Below, piece after piece: positions 36,982 to 46,310 of a DNA stretch of 64,000 nucleotides. The notes beneath the pieces were generated by a model. The model had not been told where the DNA came from. It saw nothing but the letters and a program-made list of their open reading frames with translations, and did no database searches. This stretch comes from Acidiphilium iwatense (GTDB lineage: Bacteria > Pseudomonadota > Alphaproteobacteria > Acetobacterales > Acetobacteraceae), in contig NZ_JAKGBZ010000014.1 in assembly GCF_021556475.1 (NCBI RefSeq), positions 1-64,000 on the forward strand, read 5' to 3'. How positions within the stretch are numbered: position 1 is the stretch's first letter; every line of letters starts with the position of its first letter. A program made the position numbers and the translations under genes.

Positions 36982-38364
36982 TCAGCTACCCTCGTTCGGC
37001 ACGGTGATGCGAAACAGCGTGCCGGTCGCCCCCGTGCCGATCAGATCGAGTTCGCCGCCATGGGCGCGGATCAGGTCGCGCGCGATGGCAAGCCCGAGCC
37101 CGGTACCGCCGCGCCGCGCCGAGCCGGTGAACGGCCGGAACAGATTGGCGCGCGCCTGTTCCGGCAATCCGGGTCCATCATCCTCGATGTCGATGATCAG
37201 CAGAGCGGCCTCGCAGCGCGCCCGGACCGAAAGCCGCTGCGCCCCCGCCTCGGCGGCGTTGCGCATCAGATTGAACAGCGCCCGGTAGATTTGGGCGCGA
37301 TCCAGCTTCGGCGCCAGATCGCCCGGAATAACGTTTTCCACCGCGAGCCCGCCGGCCAGCGGGCGGATCTGCTCCGCCAGTTCCTCCACCAGCGCGGCGA
37401 GCGGGAACGACGCGCGCAGCAGCGCCGGCGGTCCCTCCCGCGCGAAAGTCAGCGTCCTGGTGACCAGCTCGGTCGCACGCTCCACCGCGCCGAGCAGGGT
37501 CGCCGCCGCGCGCCGCGTCGCCGGATCGGTACTGCCGGAGAGCCGGTCGGCCACCAGCAGGGCAGAGGACAGGATGTTGCGCAGATCGTGGCTGATCTTG
37601 GCGACGGCGGTGCCGAGTGCCGCGAGCCGCGCATTGCGCCAGAGGGCGGCGCGCAGCTCGGTCTGCATCGCCGCGAGTTCCCGCGCCGCCAGCGCGATCT
37701 CATCATCGCCGTGCCGTCTCTCGGACGGCACGGCCAGGGGTGCGGCGTGCTCGGGATCGGCCCGGAAGGTCGCGATGCTGTCGGTCAGGCGGCGCATCGG
37801 CAAAACAAGCACCCGGTCGAGCATCAGATACACCATCAGCCCGGTCAGCAGCGCGATCGCCAGGGACAATGCCGCGATATGCGCGGCATAGCGGCGCAGA
37901 TGGCGCGCGAGCATGGCGTTGCGGACCACGATCTGCACGATCACGCCTTTTTGCAGCGGGCTCGGCGCCGAAACCAGGATGTCGCGCGGCTCCAGCCCCA
38001 GAAGCACCCCGACCGCACGCATCATCGAACCGATCAGCGTCTCATCCGCGATGTCGATCGCGGCACCCGGCCGCACCGTGCCGCGCGGCGGCAGCACCAT
38101 GATGCTCCGCCCGTCCTCGATCAGCCGGATCGCCTCGGTGCCCGACAGGCGCAGCAATTCGTTGCGGGTGGACAGATCGACCACGCCGTGCGGCGCGGTC
38201 GAGACGGTGAGCGCGGCAAGATGCGCCTCGGTGATACGGTTGGTCAGCCACTCGGTCCGTTCCCGTCCGAGGCTGGGCAACAGGATCATCACCTCGACGA
38301 TCAGGGTCACCGCCACAGTCAGCCAGAGCAGCCGCGCCGAGAGGCCGTAGCGAAGCCGGCCCAT
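36982..38364 (-). CDS. Sensor histidine kinase
   Basis: Membrane histidine kinase of 460 residues. Helix 1 (about 9-30), a periplasmic sensor of ~125 residues, helix 2 (about 158-182) and a HAMP domain precede the HisKA dimerisation helix, where the phospho-His lies in 'KISHDLRNILSSALLV'. The HATPase domain has N-box 'LFNLMRNAAEAG', G1 'DDGPGLP' and G2 'GGTGLGLAIARDL'. No response regulator is adjacent, so its partner is unknown. It starts 17 bp after the patatin gene and may be co-transcribed. Confidence 0.88.
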   Translation of the reverse strand: MGRLRYGLSARLLWLTVAVTLIVEVMILLPSLGRERTEWLTNRITEAHLAALTVSTAPHGVVDLSTRNELLRLSGTEAIRLIEDGRSIMVLPPRGTVRPGAAIDIADETLIGSMMRAVGVLLGLEPRDILVSAPSPLQKGVIVQIVVRNAMLARHLRRYAAHIAALSLAIALLTGLMVYLMLDRVLVLPMRRLTDSIATFRADPEHAAPLAVPSERRHGDDEIALAARELAAMQTELRAALWRNARLAALGTAVAKISHDLRNILSSALLVADRLSGSTDPATRRAAATLLGAVERATELVTRTLTFAREGPPALLRASFPLAALVEELAEQIRPLAGGLAVENVIPGDLAPKLDRAQIYRALFNLMRNAAEAGAQRLSVRARCEAALLIIDIEDDGPGLPEQARANLFRPFTGSARRGGTGLGLAIARDLIRAHGGELDLIGTGATGTLFRITVPNEGS

Positions 38365-38381
38365 CGTGCGGAGCGGGGCGA

Positions 38382-39311
38382 TCAGACCGTCTCCACGGTC
38401 TGGCCGGCGGCGCGTCCCGCCGCGAACAGCCGGTCGAGAAAGGCACGGTCGGCATTGAACCGCGATTCCGGCGCCAGCCCGACAAGTGCCTGATCGGCCG
38501 TATATTCGACGAAATCGAGCCCCGGCGGCAGGCAGGCGCATTCCGCCTCGATCGCGGTCTGAAAGGCGATTTCCTGTATCCGATTGAGGATGTCCGCGGG
38601 CTGGCTCGGCACCCCGGCGCGCGTCCGGCTCTGCGCGCGGATCAGCACGAGCAGGTCGGGATCGAGCGCAAGCAGCGGCGCCAGCGGCGGATTTCCGGAA
38701 TAGGCGCCATCCCAATAAGCCACACCGTCGATCGTCACCGCGGGAAAGACCGCCGGGAGGCAGGACGAGGCAAGCAGCGCCTCCACGGTGATCTCCCGGT
38801 TGGTGAAAATCCGCGCCCGTCCGGTTTCCACCGCCGTCGCGGCGACGAACAGGCGCGGTGCCGCCGGATCGGCCAAGGCTTCGCGGTCGAGCAGATCGGT
38901 CAGGATCGGCCGCAGCGGATTCTGCCCGAGCGGATTGAACGGCGCCGCGCCGAACAGGTTGAGCGCCGCCGCCATGCCCTGCATCGCCAGGGTATTGCCG
39001 AAGTCGCGGCCGATCCCGAAACCGGGCACCCAGCGGTCGAGCTGGTCGGAGAGCGGCGCGAACACGTTGGCCGCACCCACCCGCTCCCAGAATTGCGCCA
39101 TCGCCGTGCGTGCCCCGTCCGCTCCGCCGCACACCAGCCCCTGCACCGCCATGGCCGCGAGAAGCGCGCCGGACGAGACGCCGCAGACCGCGTCGAAACG
39201 GAAACCGGCCTCGATCAGCGCATCCAGCACGCCCCAGGCGAAGGCGCCATGCGCGCCGCCGCCCTGCAGGGCAAGCACGGTGCGGTCCCGGTCGAAACGC
39301 TTTATCGCCAT
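38382..39311 (-). CDS. Patatin-like phospholipase
   Basis: A 309-residue patatin-fold acyl hydrolase. The oxyanion motif is 'GGGAHG' (17-22), the nucleophile S46 lies in GVSSG (44-48), and the catalytic Asp in 'DGAYSG' (about 215), giving a full Ser-Asp dyad. There is no signal peptide. Members cleave phospholipids or polyhydroxyalkanoate-related esters. The start MAIKRFDRDR at 39311 is chosen because coding character begins here; the longer open frame runs into the rpmH upstream region. Confidence 0.88.
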   Translation of the reverse strand: MAIKRFDRDRTVLALQGGGAHGAFAWGVLDALIEAGFRFDAVCGVSSGALLAAMAVQGLVCGGADGARTAMAQFWERVGAANVFAPLSDQLDRWVPGFGIGRDFGNTLAMQGMAAALNLFGAAPFNPLGQNPLRPILTDLLDREALADPAAPRLFVAATAVETGRARIFTNREITVEALLASSCLPAVFPAVTIDGVAYWDGAYSGNPPLAPLLALDPDLLVLIRAQSRTRAGVPSQPADILNRIQEIAFQTAIEAECACLPPGLDFVEYTADQALVGLAPESRFNADRAFLDRLFAAGRAAGQTVETV

Positions 39312-39370
39312 CACGGCAGTTTGCACGGCCGGCGGGCGTTTGAGCAAGCCGTGTTTGGTCCGCGCTTCAT

Positions 39371-39439
39371 TGACGCGGCACGCGTCACTGCCTATGAGGG
39401 CGTCTCTTGATGAAGCCGCTCCTGCCGGATCGCGGCTTC
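39371..39439. promoter_or_regulatory. Two inverted repeats between patatin and rpmH
   Basis: In the 198-bp divergent region, TGACGCG-GCA-CGCGTCA (39371-39387) is a perfect 7-bp dyad, and GAAGCCGC...GCGGCTTC (39412-39419 and 39432-39439) is an 8-bp stem followed by GTCTTCGTTTG. The first looks like an operator, the second like a leader hairpin before rpmH. No DnaA boxes are present. Confidence 0.35.
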
Positions 39440-39509
39440 GTCTTCGTTTGTCCATTCGCCTGCCCGCATTAACCGATCGACTATCTCGAGAATCCTTGGA
39501 GTAGAGACC

Positions 39510-39644
39510 GTGAAGCGCACCTATCAACCCTCCAAACTCGTCCGCAAGCGCCGCCATGGTTTTCGCTCGCGGATGGAAACCGTCGGCGGCCGCAAGGTTC
39601 TGGCCAACCGCCGCGCGAAGGGCCGCAAGCGCCTGTCGGCCTGA
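39510..39644 (+). CDS. rpmH: Ribosomal protein L34 (bL34)
   Basis: A 44-residue, highly basic protein of the large ribosomal subunit. It reads '[18 protein letters not shown]' and ends '[11 protein letters not shown]', the near-invariant L34 sequence. It starts with GTG at 39510 (GGAGTAGAGACC upstream). It opens the conserved rpmH-rnpA-yidD-yidC group. Confidence 0.97.
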   Translation: MKRTYQPSKLVRKRRHGFRSRMETVGGRKVLANRRAKGRKRLSA

Positions 39645-39691
39645 CCGGCTGGCGGACGTGCCACGCCTCCGAACCGACCCGGCCCACGCCC

Positions 39692-40075
39692 ATGCCGCGC
39701 GCGACGCATGACGCCCTGCCGAAACGCGCCGATTTCCTGCGCGCCGCCGCGCGTGGGCGCAAGATCGCCCGCCCCGGCTTCGTGATTCAGGTGCTGCGGA
39801 CCGAACCGGACGCCACCCCGCGCATCGGCTTCACCGCGAGCCGCAAAGTGGGCAACGCGGTGCAGCGCAACCGTGCCCGGCGCCGCCTCCGCGCGATGGT
39901 CCGCCTCGAACTCGCCGAACGCGCGATGGCGGGCCGCGCGATTGCCGGCGCCGATCTCGTTCTGATCGCGCGCAAGGACACCGCCGGCATCGATTTCGCC
40001 GCGCTGTGCAGCGCATTCGGCGCGGTGCTGGACCAGTCCTTCGCCGGAGACCACGGCACGGGAGCATCCTCGTGA
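39692..40075 (+). CDS. rnpA: Ribonuclease P protein component
   Basis: Protein subunit of RNase P, which trims tRNA 5' ends. It has 127 residues with the RNR motif in 'VGNAVQRNRARRRLRAMVR' (about 52-70) and the preceding 'RIGFTASRK'. It lies 47 bp after rpmH, and its stop overlaps the GTG start of yidD by 4 bp. Confidence 0.94.
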   Translation: MPRATHDALPKRADFLRAAARGRKIARPGFVIQVLRTEPDATPRIGFTASRKVGNAVQRNRARRRLRAMVRLELAERAMAGRAIAGADLVLIARKDTAGIDFAALCSAFGAVLDQSFAGDHGTGASS

Positions 40076-40332
40076 CCCCCGCCGCCCGCACGCTTCGCGG
40101 CTTCGTGCGCGCCTATCAACTGGCTCTTTCGCCGGTTCTTGGCGGTCAGTGCCGGTTTTACCCGTCCTGCAGCGCCTACGCGATGGATGCGCTCGCCACC
40201 CATGGCGCCGTGCGCGGCGCGGCGCTCGCCGCGCGGCGGATTCTGCGCTGTCACCCCTGGAACGACGGCGGTCACGACCCGGTGCCGCCCGCGACCACCA
40301 TGTCCCGAGACGAAATGACCCGCAATGGATAA
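40072..40332 (+). CDS. yidD: Membrane protein insertion efficiency factor YidD
   Basis: An 86-residue protein with the family core 'CRFYPSCSAYAMDAL' (three cysteines with 'RCHPWNDGGHDPVP' further on). It assists YidC at the membrane. GTG 40072 is used, overlapping the rnpA stop; the frame extends upstream but inside rnpA. Its stop overlaps the yidC start by 8 bp. Confidence 0.93.
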   Translation: MTPAARTLRGFVRAYQLALSPVLGGQCRFYPSCSAYAMDALATHGAVRGAALAARRILRCHPWNDGGHDPVPPATTMSRDEMTRNG

Positions 40333-42082
40333 CCGACGCCTGCTCTACGCGATCTCGATCTCGCTTGCGATCCTGGTGATCTTCCAGGTCCTGGGCGGGT
40401 ATTTCCTGCCCAAGCCGCCGCCGCGCCCGGCGGTTCACGCGATCACGAACCAGACTTCGGCACCGCCCAGCGCGGCACCGGGCGCTCCCGCCGAAGCCGG
40501 CGCGGCCGCCAGCGCCAAGACGGCGGCGGCACCGCGCCTTGTGATCGACGCGCCCTCGGTCAAGGGCTCGATGAGCCTGCTCGGCGCCCGGCTCGACGAT
40601 CTGGTCCTCACGCATTACCACAAAACCGTCGCGAAAACCTCGCCCCTGGTGCGGCTGCTGTCGCGTTCGTCGGGCACGAAACCCTATTACGTGCAATTCG
40701 GCTGGGATGCGGCACCCGGCTCGAACCTCGCCGTGCCGGGGCCGAAAACCTTGTGGACTAGCTCGGGCGGCGTGCTGGCGCCCGGTCACGACGTCACCTT
40801 GTCCTGGGACAACGGCGCCGGCGTGACCTTCCAACTGCTGATGGCCATCGATTCGGACTACATGTTCACCGTGCAGCAGCGCGTGGTGAACCAGACCGGC
40901 GCCAAGATCGAGGTATTCCCCTGGTCGCGCATCCGCCGCGACTATCTGCCGTCCATCGAGGGCACCTACATCCTCCATAAAGGCCCGATCGGCACGTTCA
41001 AGGGCACGCTGCACGAGATGAGCTATGTGGATGTCCGCTCGAACGCGAAGCGGCGGGCGGGAACCGCGTTCCAGGACACTGATATCGGCGGCTGGGCCGG
41101 CATCACCGGCAAATACTGGCTGACCGCGCTGATCCCGAGCCAGGGTACCGAGATGACCGGCGCCTATCGCTATCTGCCGCGCCCCGGTCATCCGAAGGAT
41201 GCCGCGTATCAGGTCGATTACATGACGGCGAAGCCGGTCGATGCCGCGCCGGGTGCGGCCGCGCAAACCACGCTGCACGTCTTCGCCGGCGCGAAAGTGC
41301 TGCATATCCTGAACGCGTATCAGCACAAATACCGGATACCGCTGTTCGAGAAGGCGATCGATTTCGGCTGGTTCTTTTTCCTGACCAAGCCGATCTTCCT
41401 CGCCCTCGATTATTTCGCCAAAGTGTTCGGCAATTTCGGCGTGTCCATCATCGTGTTCACCGTGCTGCTCAAGGTGGTGCTGTTCCCGCTGGTGCGCACC
41501 TCCTATCGCTCGATGGGCAAGATGCGCGCGGTGACGCCGAAGGTGCAGGCGCTGCGCGAACGGTTCAAGGACGATCAGGTCCAGCAGCAGAAGGAGATCA
41601 TGGCGCTCTACAAGGCCGAGGGCGTCAATCCGGCGGCCGGCTGCCTGCCGATGCTGCTGCAGATCCCGATCTTCTTCTCGCTCTATAAGGTGATCTTCAT
41701 TTCCATCGGCATGCGCCATGCCCCGTTCATCCTGTGGATTCACGACCTGTCGGCGGAAGATCCGACCAACATCTTCAACCTGTTCGGGCTGATTCCATTC
41801 CATCCGGGCACGATCTCGCCGTTCCTGCATCTCGGCGTGCTGCCGATCATCATGGGCCTGACCATGTGGGGTCAGCAGCGGCTCAACCCGCCGCCGCCCG
41901 ATCCCACCCAGGCCAAGATGATGCAGTTCATGCCGGTGATCTTCACCTTCATGCTCGGCCGGTTCTCGGCGGGGCTGGTGCTGTACTACTGCGTCAACAA
42001 CACGCTCACGCTGATCCAGCAATGGCTCATCATGCGCAATTTCCAGCATCATCCGCGCCACCCCGCCGACGCCAAGGTCTGA
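40325..42082 (+). CDS. yidC: Membrane protein insertase YidC
   Basis: Inserts and folds inner-membrane proteins with or without Sec. It has 585 residues: helix 1 (about 6-25), a Pro/Ala-rich linker, a large periplasmic beta domain (about 75-340), and the conserved five-helix core including 'FGNFGVSIIVFTVLLKVVLF' with its hydrophilic groove Arg in 'LVRTSYRSMGKM'. The length is normal for Gram-negative YidC. Confidence 0.96.
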   Translation: MDNRRLLYAISISLAILVIFQVLGGYFLPKPPPRPAVHAITNQTSAPPSAAPGAPAEAGAAASAKTAAAPRLVIDAPSVKGSMSLLGARLDDLVLTHYHKTVAKTSPLVRLLSRSSGTKPYYVQFGWDAAPGSNLAVPGPKTLWTSSGGVLAPGHDVTLSWDNGAGVTFQLLMAIDSDYMFTVQQRVVNQTGAKIEVFPWSRIRRDYLPSIEGTYILHKGPIGTFKGTLHEMSYVDVRSNAKRRAGTAFQDTDIGGWAGITGKYWLTALIPSQGTEMTGAYRYLPRPGHPKDAAYQVDYMTAKPVDAAPGAAAQTTLHVFAGAKVLHILNAYQHKYRIPLFEKAIDFGWFFFLTKPIFLALDYFAKVFGNFGVSIIVFTVLLKVVLFPLVRTSYRSMGKMRAVTPKVQALRERFKDDQVQQQKEIMALYKAEGVNPAAGCLPMLLQIPIFFSLYKVIFISIGMRHAPFILWIHDLSAEDPTNIFNLFGLIPFHPGTISPFLHLGVLPIIMGLTMWGQQRLNPPPPDPTQAKMMQFMPVIFTFMLGRFSAGLVLYYCVNNTLTLIQQWLIMRNFQHHPRHPADAKV

Positions 42083-42091
42083 GACGCCGGG

Positions 42092-42721
42092 ATGGACGAG
42101 GCGGAACTGCTCGAAGCCGGTCGGCTCCTGTTCGCGCGCGGCACTCGGTTCGTCCATGCGGCGCAGACGGTGGAGGGGCTGCTCGACGCGACCGGAATCG
42201 AGATCGCGCTTGCCGGACGGTCGAATGTCGGCAAATCGACCCTTATCAACGCCTTGACCGGGCAGGTTGCCCTCGCCCGCGTCGCCCAGGCGCCGGGGCG
42301 GACGCGGCAGCTCAATTTTTTCCAGGTGGGCGAAGGCCGGCTCTCGATCGTCGATATGCCCGGCTATGGCTATGCCGAAGCGCCCAAGGCGGTGAAGCGC
42401 GACTGGCAGGGGCTGATGTTCCGCTATCTGCGCGGCCGGCCCAATCTGCGCCGGGTGCTTCTGCTGATGGACGCGCGGATCGAGGACAAGCCCGCCGATC
42501 ACGCGGTGATGGGCATTCTGGACAAGGCCGCCGTCGCCTTCCAGATCGTGCTGACCAAGTCCGACAAGATGAAACCCGAGGCTCTGGCGCGCAAGCTCGA
42601 CACGATAAAGGCGATTGCCCGCAAGCATCCGGCCGCGCTCAACGACGTGATCGTGACATCGAGCGAAACCGGCGCCGGGATCGCGGAGCTGCGTGCCACG
42701 ATCGCCGCACTGGTCGCTTGA
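42092..42721 (+). CDS. engB: Ribosome biogenesis GTPase EngB/YsxC
   Basis: GTPase of 209 residues needed for 50S assembly. G1 is 'GRSNVGKST' (about 46-54), G3 'DMPGYGYA', G4 'TKSD' and G5 'TSSETG'. It starts nine bases after yidC, the usual neighbour in alphaproteobacteria, and precedes argB by 62 bp. Confidence 0.95.
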   Translation: MDEAELLEAGRLLFARGTRFVHAAQTVEGLLDATGIEIALAGRSNVGKSTLINALTGQVALARVAQAPGRTRQLNFFQVGEGRLSIVDMPGYGYAEAPKAVKRDWQGLMFRYLRGRPNLRRVLLLMDARIEDKPADHAVMGILDKAAVAFQIVLTKSDKMKPEALARKLDTIKAIARKHPAALNDVIVTSSETGAGIAELRATIAALVA

Positions 42722-42783
42722 CCCCGGCGTAGCGGGGCCATAGACGGCGGCTCGAGGTTTTCACGGACGGAGTGCGCCGACCC

Positions 42784-43683
42784 ATGACCGATCAGGACCG
42801 TCACGCCGACGCGGCGGAACAGGCGCGCATCGTCGCCCTCGCTCTGCCTTATCTGCGCCGCTACGCCGGAGCGACCATCGTGGTGAAATATGGCGGCCAC
42901 GCCATGGGCGAGGATACCCTGGCCGACGAATTCGGCCGCGACATCGCGCTGCTCAAGCAGGTCGGCATCAACCCCGTGGTGGTCCATGGCGGCGGCCCGC
43001 AGATCAATTCGATGCTCCAGCGCCTCGCGATCCAGTCCACCTTCGTCGATGGCCTGCGCGTCACCGACGCCGCGATGGTCGAGGTCGTCGAAATGGTCCT
43101 GGCCGGCACGGTCAACAAAATGGTCGCCGGGCTGATCAACCGCGCCGGCGCGCTGGCGGTCGGCATCTGCGGCAAGGATGGCGGGCTGATCCGCGCGCGC
43201 AAGCTCACCCGCACAAGGCGCGACCCGCAAAGTGCCATCGAACAGGCGCTCGATCTCGGTTATGTCGGCGAGCCCGAGCATGTCGATGTCCGGGTGATCC
43301 ATGCGCTGACCGGCGCCGGGCTGATCCCGGTGATCGCCCCGGTGGGCGTGGGGGCGGACGGTGCCACCTACAACATCAATGCCGATACCGTGGCCGGCGC
43401 GATCGCGGGGGCTTTGGGAGCGAACCGCCTGCTGATGCTGACCGACGTGCCGGGCGTGCTGGACCGCGACGGCCAGTTGATCCCCGAACTCACGGTTGCC
43501 GAGATCGACGCGATGCGCGCCGACGGCACGATCTCCGGCGGCATGATCCCGAAGGTCGAAACCTGCCTCGCCGCGGTGCGCCAGGGCGTGAAGGGTGCGA
43601 CCATCGTTGATGGCCGGGTCCACCATGCCTGTCTGCTGGAATTGTTCACCGAAGGCGGCATCGGCACCCTGATCCACGCGTGA
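42784..43683 (+). CDS. argB: Acetylglutamate kinase
   Basis: Phosphorylates N-acetylglutamate in arginine synthesis. It has 299 residues of the amino-acid kinase fold: '[10 protein letters not shown]' (about 36-45), '[11 protein letters not shown]' and '[10 protein letters not shown]' near the C-terminus are the nucleotide and substrate motifs. ATG 42784 is used; a GTG four codons upstream would overlap the likely ribosome site GGAG. Confidence 0.95.
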   Translation: MTDQDRHADAAEQARIVALALPYLRRYAGATIVVKYGGHAMGEDTLADEFGRDIALLKQVGINPVVVHGGGPQINSMLQRLAIQSTFVDGLRVTDAAMVEVVEMVLAGTVNKMVAGLINRAGALAVGICGKDGGLIRARKLTRTRRDPQSAIEQALDLGYVGEPEHVDVRVIHALTGAGLIPVIAPVGVGADGATYNINADTVAGAIAGALGANRLLMLTDVPGVLDRDGQLIPELTVAEIDAMRADGTISGGMIPKVETCLAAVRQGVKGATIVDGRVHHACLLELFTEGGIGTLIHA

Positions 43684-43716
43684 CGGCTTGAAATGATTTT
43701 GATAACCGGCGGAGTA

Positions 43717-43747
43717 ATACCCGGAAGTCCGAAGGGCTTCCGGGTAT
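43717..43747. terminator. Strong hairpin after argB
   Basis: ATACCCGGAAG and CTTCCGGGTAT form a perfect 11-bp stem around a 9-base loop, 33 bp past the argB stop. No T run follows on either strand, so it may end transcription with Rho or protect the 3' end rather than act as an intrinsic terminator. Confidence 0.5.
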
Positions 43748-43873
43748 CGACTCGCCCAAGCAACGGCCGCGGCGCGGGCGGGCGGGCGGGCGGATGAAAA
43801 TGCGTGGACCTTTACTCAAACTTAAGGCGTAGATTAGACTTCATTGATAGCAGGTCCAACGGAGGAATGATCC

Positions 43874-44695
43874 GTGACGACACCATCATTGAAGAAAAAC
43901 CCCGAAACCGACCTTGATTCGGACAGGGCCGCATGGTTGCCGCTAACCCATGAACCGGCCTGTCGCTGCCGTGAGCGGTCCGAAATCGACGTAGAGAATG
44001 GACACCAGGTGTCGCGCCGGCGCCTTCTTGCGATGCCAATGGGAGCCGGCACCCTCGCCGCCCTCGGTGCGGCCGCAACGGAGGCTGCGATGATGCCATC
44101 GGCGTCCGCCGCGGAGCCTGTGCCTCAAACGCCCGAAGCCGCGCTTGCGGCGCTTATGGCCGGGAACCAGCGCTATGTCGGCGCTCGGCTCGGCGTCTGC
44201 TCGGAAAATCTGCCCAAGGCCCTGCGCGAGACGGAAACCAAGCAAGCGCCGTTTGCCGCGGTGCTTTCCTGTGCGGATTCGCGGGTGCCCGTCGAGCTTG
44301 TCTTCGATCAAGGCGTTGGTCAGGTTTTCGTCGCACGGGTCGCAGGCAACATCGCGGCGCCGGAGATGATCGCGAGCCTTGAATACGGCGTTGCAGTGCT
44401 GGGAACGCGGGTGATCGTGGTGCTCGGTCACGGCAATTGCGGGGCGGTGTCGGCGACGATGGCGCGGAAGGCCGCGCCGGGGCAGATTTCAAGCCTCTAT
44501 GCCTTCATCCGGCCGGCGGCGGACCGCGCCGGCGGAGACGTCGACAAGGCGATCCGTATCAATGCCGAGTTGCAGGCGCATCTTCTTGCCCAATCCTCCC
44601 CGGTCCTTGCCGGGGCAATCGCGGCGAAGCGCCTGGCGATCGCGCCCGCATATTACGATGTCCGCTCGGGCAAAGTGACGCTGCTCGTGGCCTGA
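43874..44695 (+). CDS. Beta-carbonic anhydrase with Tat signal
   Basis: Interconverts CO2 and bicarbonate. It has 273 residues. Zinc ligands are C133, H186 and C189 ('LSCADSR' 132-138 and 'GHGNCG' 185-190), with the D135/R137 dyad. Residues 47-79 form a twin-arginine export signal, 'VSRRRLLAMPMGAGTLAALG', ending in ASA, so the enzyme should act in the periplasm. The GTG start at 43874 has GGAGGA seven bases upstream, which implies an unusual 46-residue extension before the twin arginines; a GTG at 44009 would give a normal signal but lacks a ribosome site. Confidence 0.88.
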   Translation: MTTPSLKKNPETDLDSDRAAWLPLTHEPACRCRERSEIDVENGHQVSRRRLLAMPMGAGTLAALGAAATEAAMMPSASAAEPVPQTPEAALAALMAGNQRYVGARLGVCSENLPKALRETETKQAPFAAVLSCADSRVPVELVFDQGVGQVFVARVAGNIAAPEMIASLEYGVAVLGTRVIVVLGHGNCGAVSATMARKAAPGQISSLYAFIRPAADRAGGDVDKAIRINAELQAHLLAQSSPVLAGAIAAKRLAIAPAYYDVRSGKVTLLVA

Positions 44696-44768
44696 TACCA
44701 GCGGCATCCGGCGCGGGCCACAAGCTACTGTACGCAACCACACAACGCGCGTTGTCAGCAAACTCAAC

Positions 44769-46310
44769 CTACCCCGCCCCAACGCGCTGCAACGCCACCG
44801 GCGCCATCGGGTTGCGACCGGGAACCCGATGCCGATACGCCAGCGCCTCGGCGATATCGGCCCGGCGCACCGATGCCGTGCCCGCGAGGTCGGCGATGGT
44901 CCGCGCGACCCGCAGAATCCGGGTGAAGCCGCGCGCCGACAGCCGCAGTTTTTCCGCCGCCTGCTCGGCGAAAGCCTTGGCCTCCGCCATCAGGTCGATC
45001 GTGTCGCCCGGCGCCTCGGCATTGGTTGCGGGTCCGCCCTCGCCGGAGCGCAGCCGCTGTGTCTCGCGCGTCGTGCGTACCCGCGCCGCCACGTCGATGC
45101 TCGCCTCGCCGGGCGGGGCGCGCAACAGTTCGGCCGGCGTCACCGGGCTGATCTCGACCACGAGGTCGATCCGGTCCAGCAGCGGTCCGCTGATCTTGCC
45201 CTGATACTCCTCGCCACAGCGCGGTGCCCGGCCGCAGGCGCGCGCGGCATCGAACAGATGGCCGCATCGGCACGGATTCATCGCCGCGATCAACTGAAAC
45301 CGCGCCGGATAGGTCACATGTGCCGCCGCCCGCGCCACCGTGGTGCGCCCGGTCTCCAGCGGCTGGCGCAGCGCCTCCAGCGCGGCACGCGGAAACTCGG
45401 GAAATTCATCGAGGAACAGCACGCCCCGATGGGCCAGCGATATCTCGCCCGGCCTGGCCCGATTGCCGCCGCCCGCGATCGCCGCCGGACTCGCGGAAAA
45501 ATGCGGGTCGCGGAACGGCGGGCGCGTCACCAGCCTGCCATCGGCCAGCATCCCGGCGACGCTATGCACCATACTGACTTCCAGCGCCTCGCGCGGCGTC
45601 AGATCCGGCAGCAGGCCGGGTATCCGCGCCGCCAGCATCGATTTGCCGCCACCCGGCGGGCCAATCATCAGCAGATTGTGCCCGCCCGCCGCGGCGATTT
45701 CCACCGCGCGCCGCGCCGATGCCATGCCGCGCACATCCGCCAGATCCGGCTCCTCGCCCGCCGGCCCGATAACGCCCCGTGGCGGCGTGGGCAGCAACGC
45801 CTCTCCTTTGAAATGATTGATCAGCGACAGCAGATCCGGCGGCGCCAGCACGCCGATTTCACCGGCCCAGCCCGCCTCCGCCCCTTGCGCCTCGGGGCAG
45901 ATCAACCCGAGATCGCGCGCACCCGCCGCGATCGCCGCGGGCAGCACGCCGGAAACCGATGCCAGCCGCCCGTCGAGCGACAATTCACCCAGCGCGGCGA
46001 ACCGCGCCATCTCCTCGGCCGGGAGAATATCCATCGCGGTCAGCACCCCGAGCGCGATCGGCAGATCGAAATGGCTGCCCTCCTTCAGCACGTCGGCCGG
46101 CGCGAGATTGACCAGGATGCGCTTCGGGGGGAGCGACAACCCCATGGCGGTCAGCGCCGCGCGCACCCGCTCGCGCGCCTCGCCCACCGCCTTGTCGGCC
46201 AGCCCGACCACCAGAAACACCGGCAATCCCGGCGCGATCTGCACCTGCACCTCGACCGGCAGCGCCTCGATCCCCGAGAACGCGAAGGTCTGCACCCGCG
46301 CGATGCTCAC
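44769..46310 (-). CDS. comM: YifB/ComM family Mg-chelatase-like ATPase
   Basis: AAA+ protein of 513 residues: an N-terminal Lon-protease-like domain ('GLADKAVGEARERVRAAL'), Walker A 'GPPGGGKSML' (about 218-227), Walker B 'GVLFLDEFPEF', and a C-terminal Mg-chelatase domain with zinc-type Cys in 'NPCRCGH'. ComM acts in branch migration during natural transformation. Its start overlaps the radC stop by 4 bp. Confidence 0.92.
   Translation of the reverse strand: MSIARVQTFAFSGIEALPVEVQVQIAPGLPVFLVVGLADKAVGEARERVRAALTAMGLSLPPKRILVNLAPADVLKEGSHFDLPIALGVLTAMDILPAEEMARFAALGELSLDGRLASVSGVLPAAIAAGARDLGLICPEAQGAEAGWAGEIGVLAPPDLLSLINHFKGEALLPTPPRGVIGPAGEEPDLADVRGMASARRAVEIAAAGGHNLLMIGPPGGGKSMLAARIPGLLPDLTPREALEVSMVHSVAGMLADGRLVTRPPFRDPHFSASPAAIAGGGNRARPGEISLAHRGVLFLDEFPEFPRAALEALRQPLETGRTTVARAAAHVTYPARFQLIAAMNPCRCGHLFDAARACGRAPRCGEEYQGKISGPLLDRIDLVVEISPVTPAELLRAPPGEASIDVAARVRTTRETQRLRSGEGGPATNAEAPGDTIDLMAEAKAFAEQAAEKLRLSARGFTRILRVARTIADLAGTASVRRADIAEALAYRHRVPGRNPMAPVALQRVGAG

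Noticed and set aside
39312-39509. Possible replication origin, because rpmH/rnpA often lie near oriC
   Set aside because: No DnaA boxes, no AT-rich unwinding stretch, and no dnaA, gidA or parAB genes nearby.
39524-42628. A 1034-codon open frame on the minus strand opposite rnpA-yidD-yidC-engB
   Set aside because: Its product is low-complexity His/Arg/Gly-rich with no domains, while the plus strand encodes well-known proteins. Long antisense frames are expected at this GC content.
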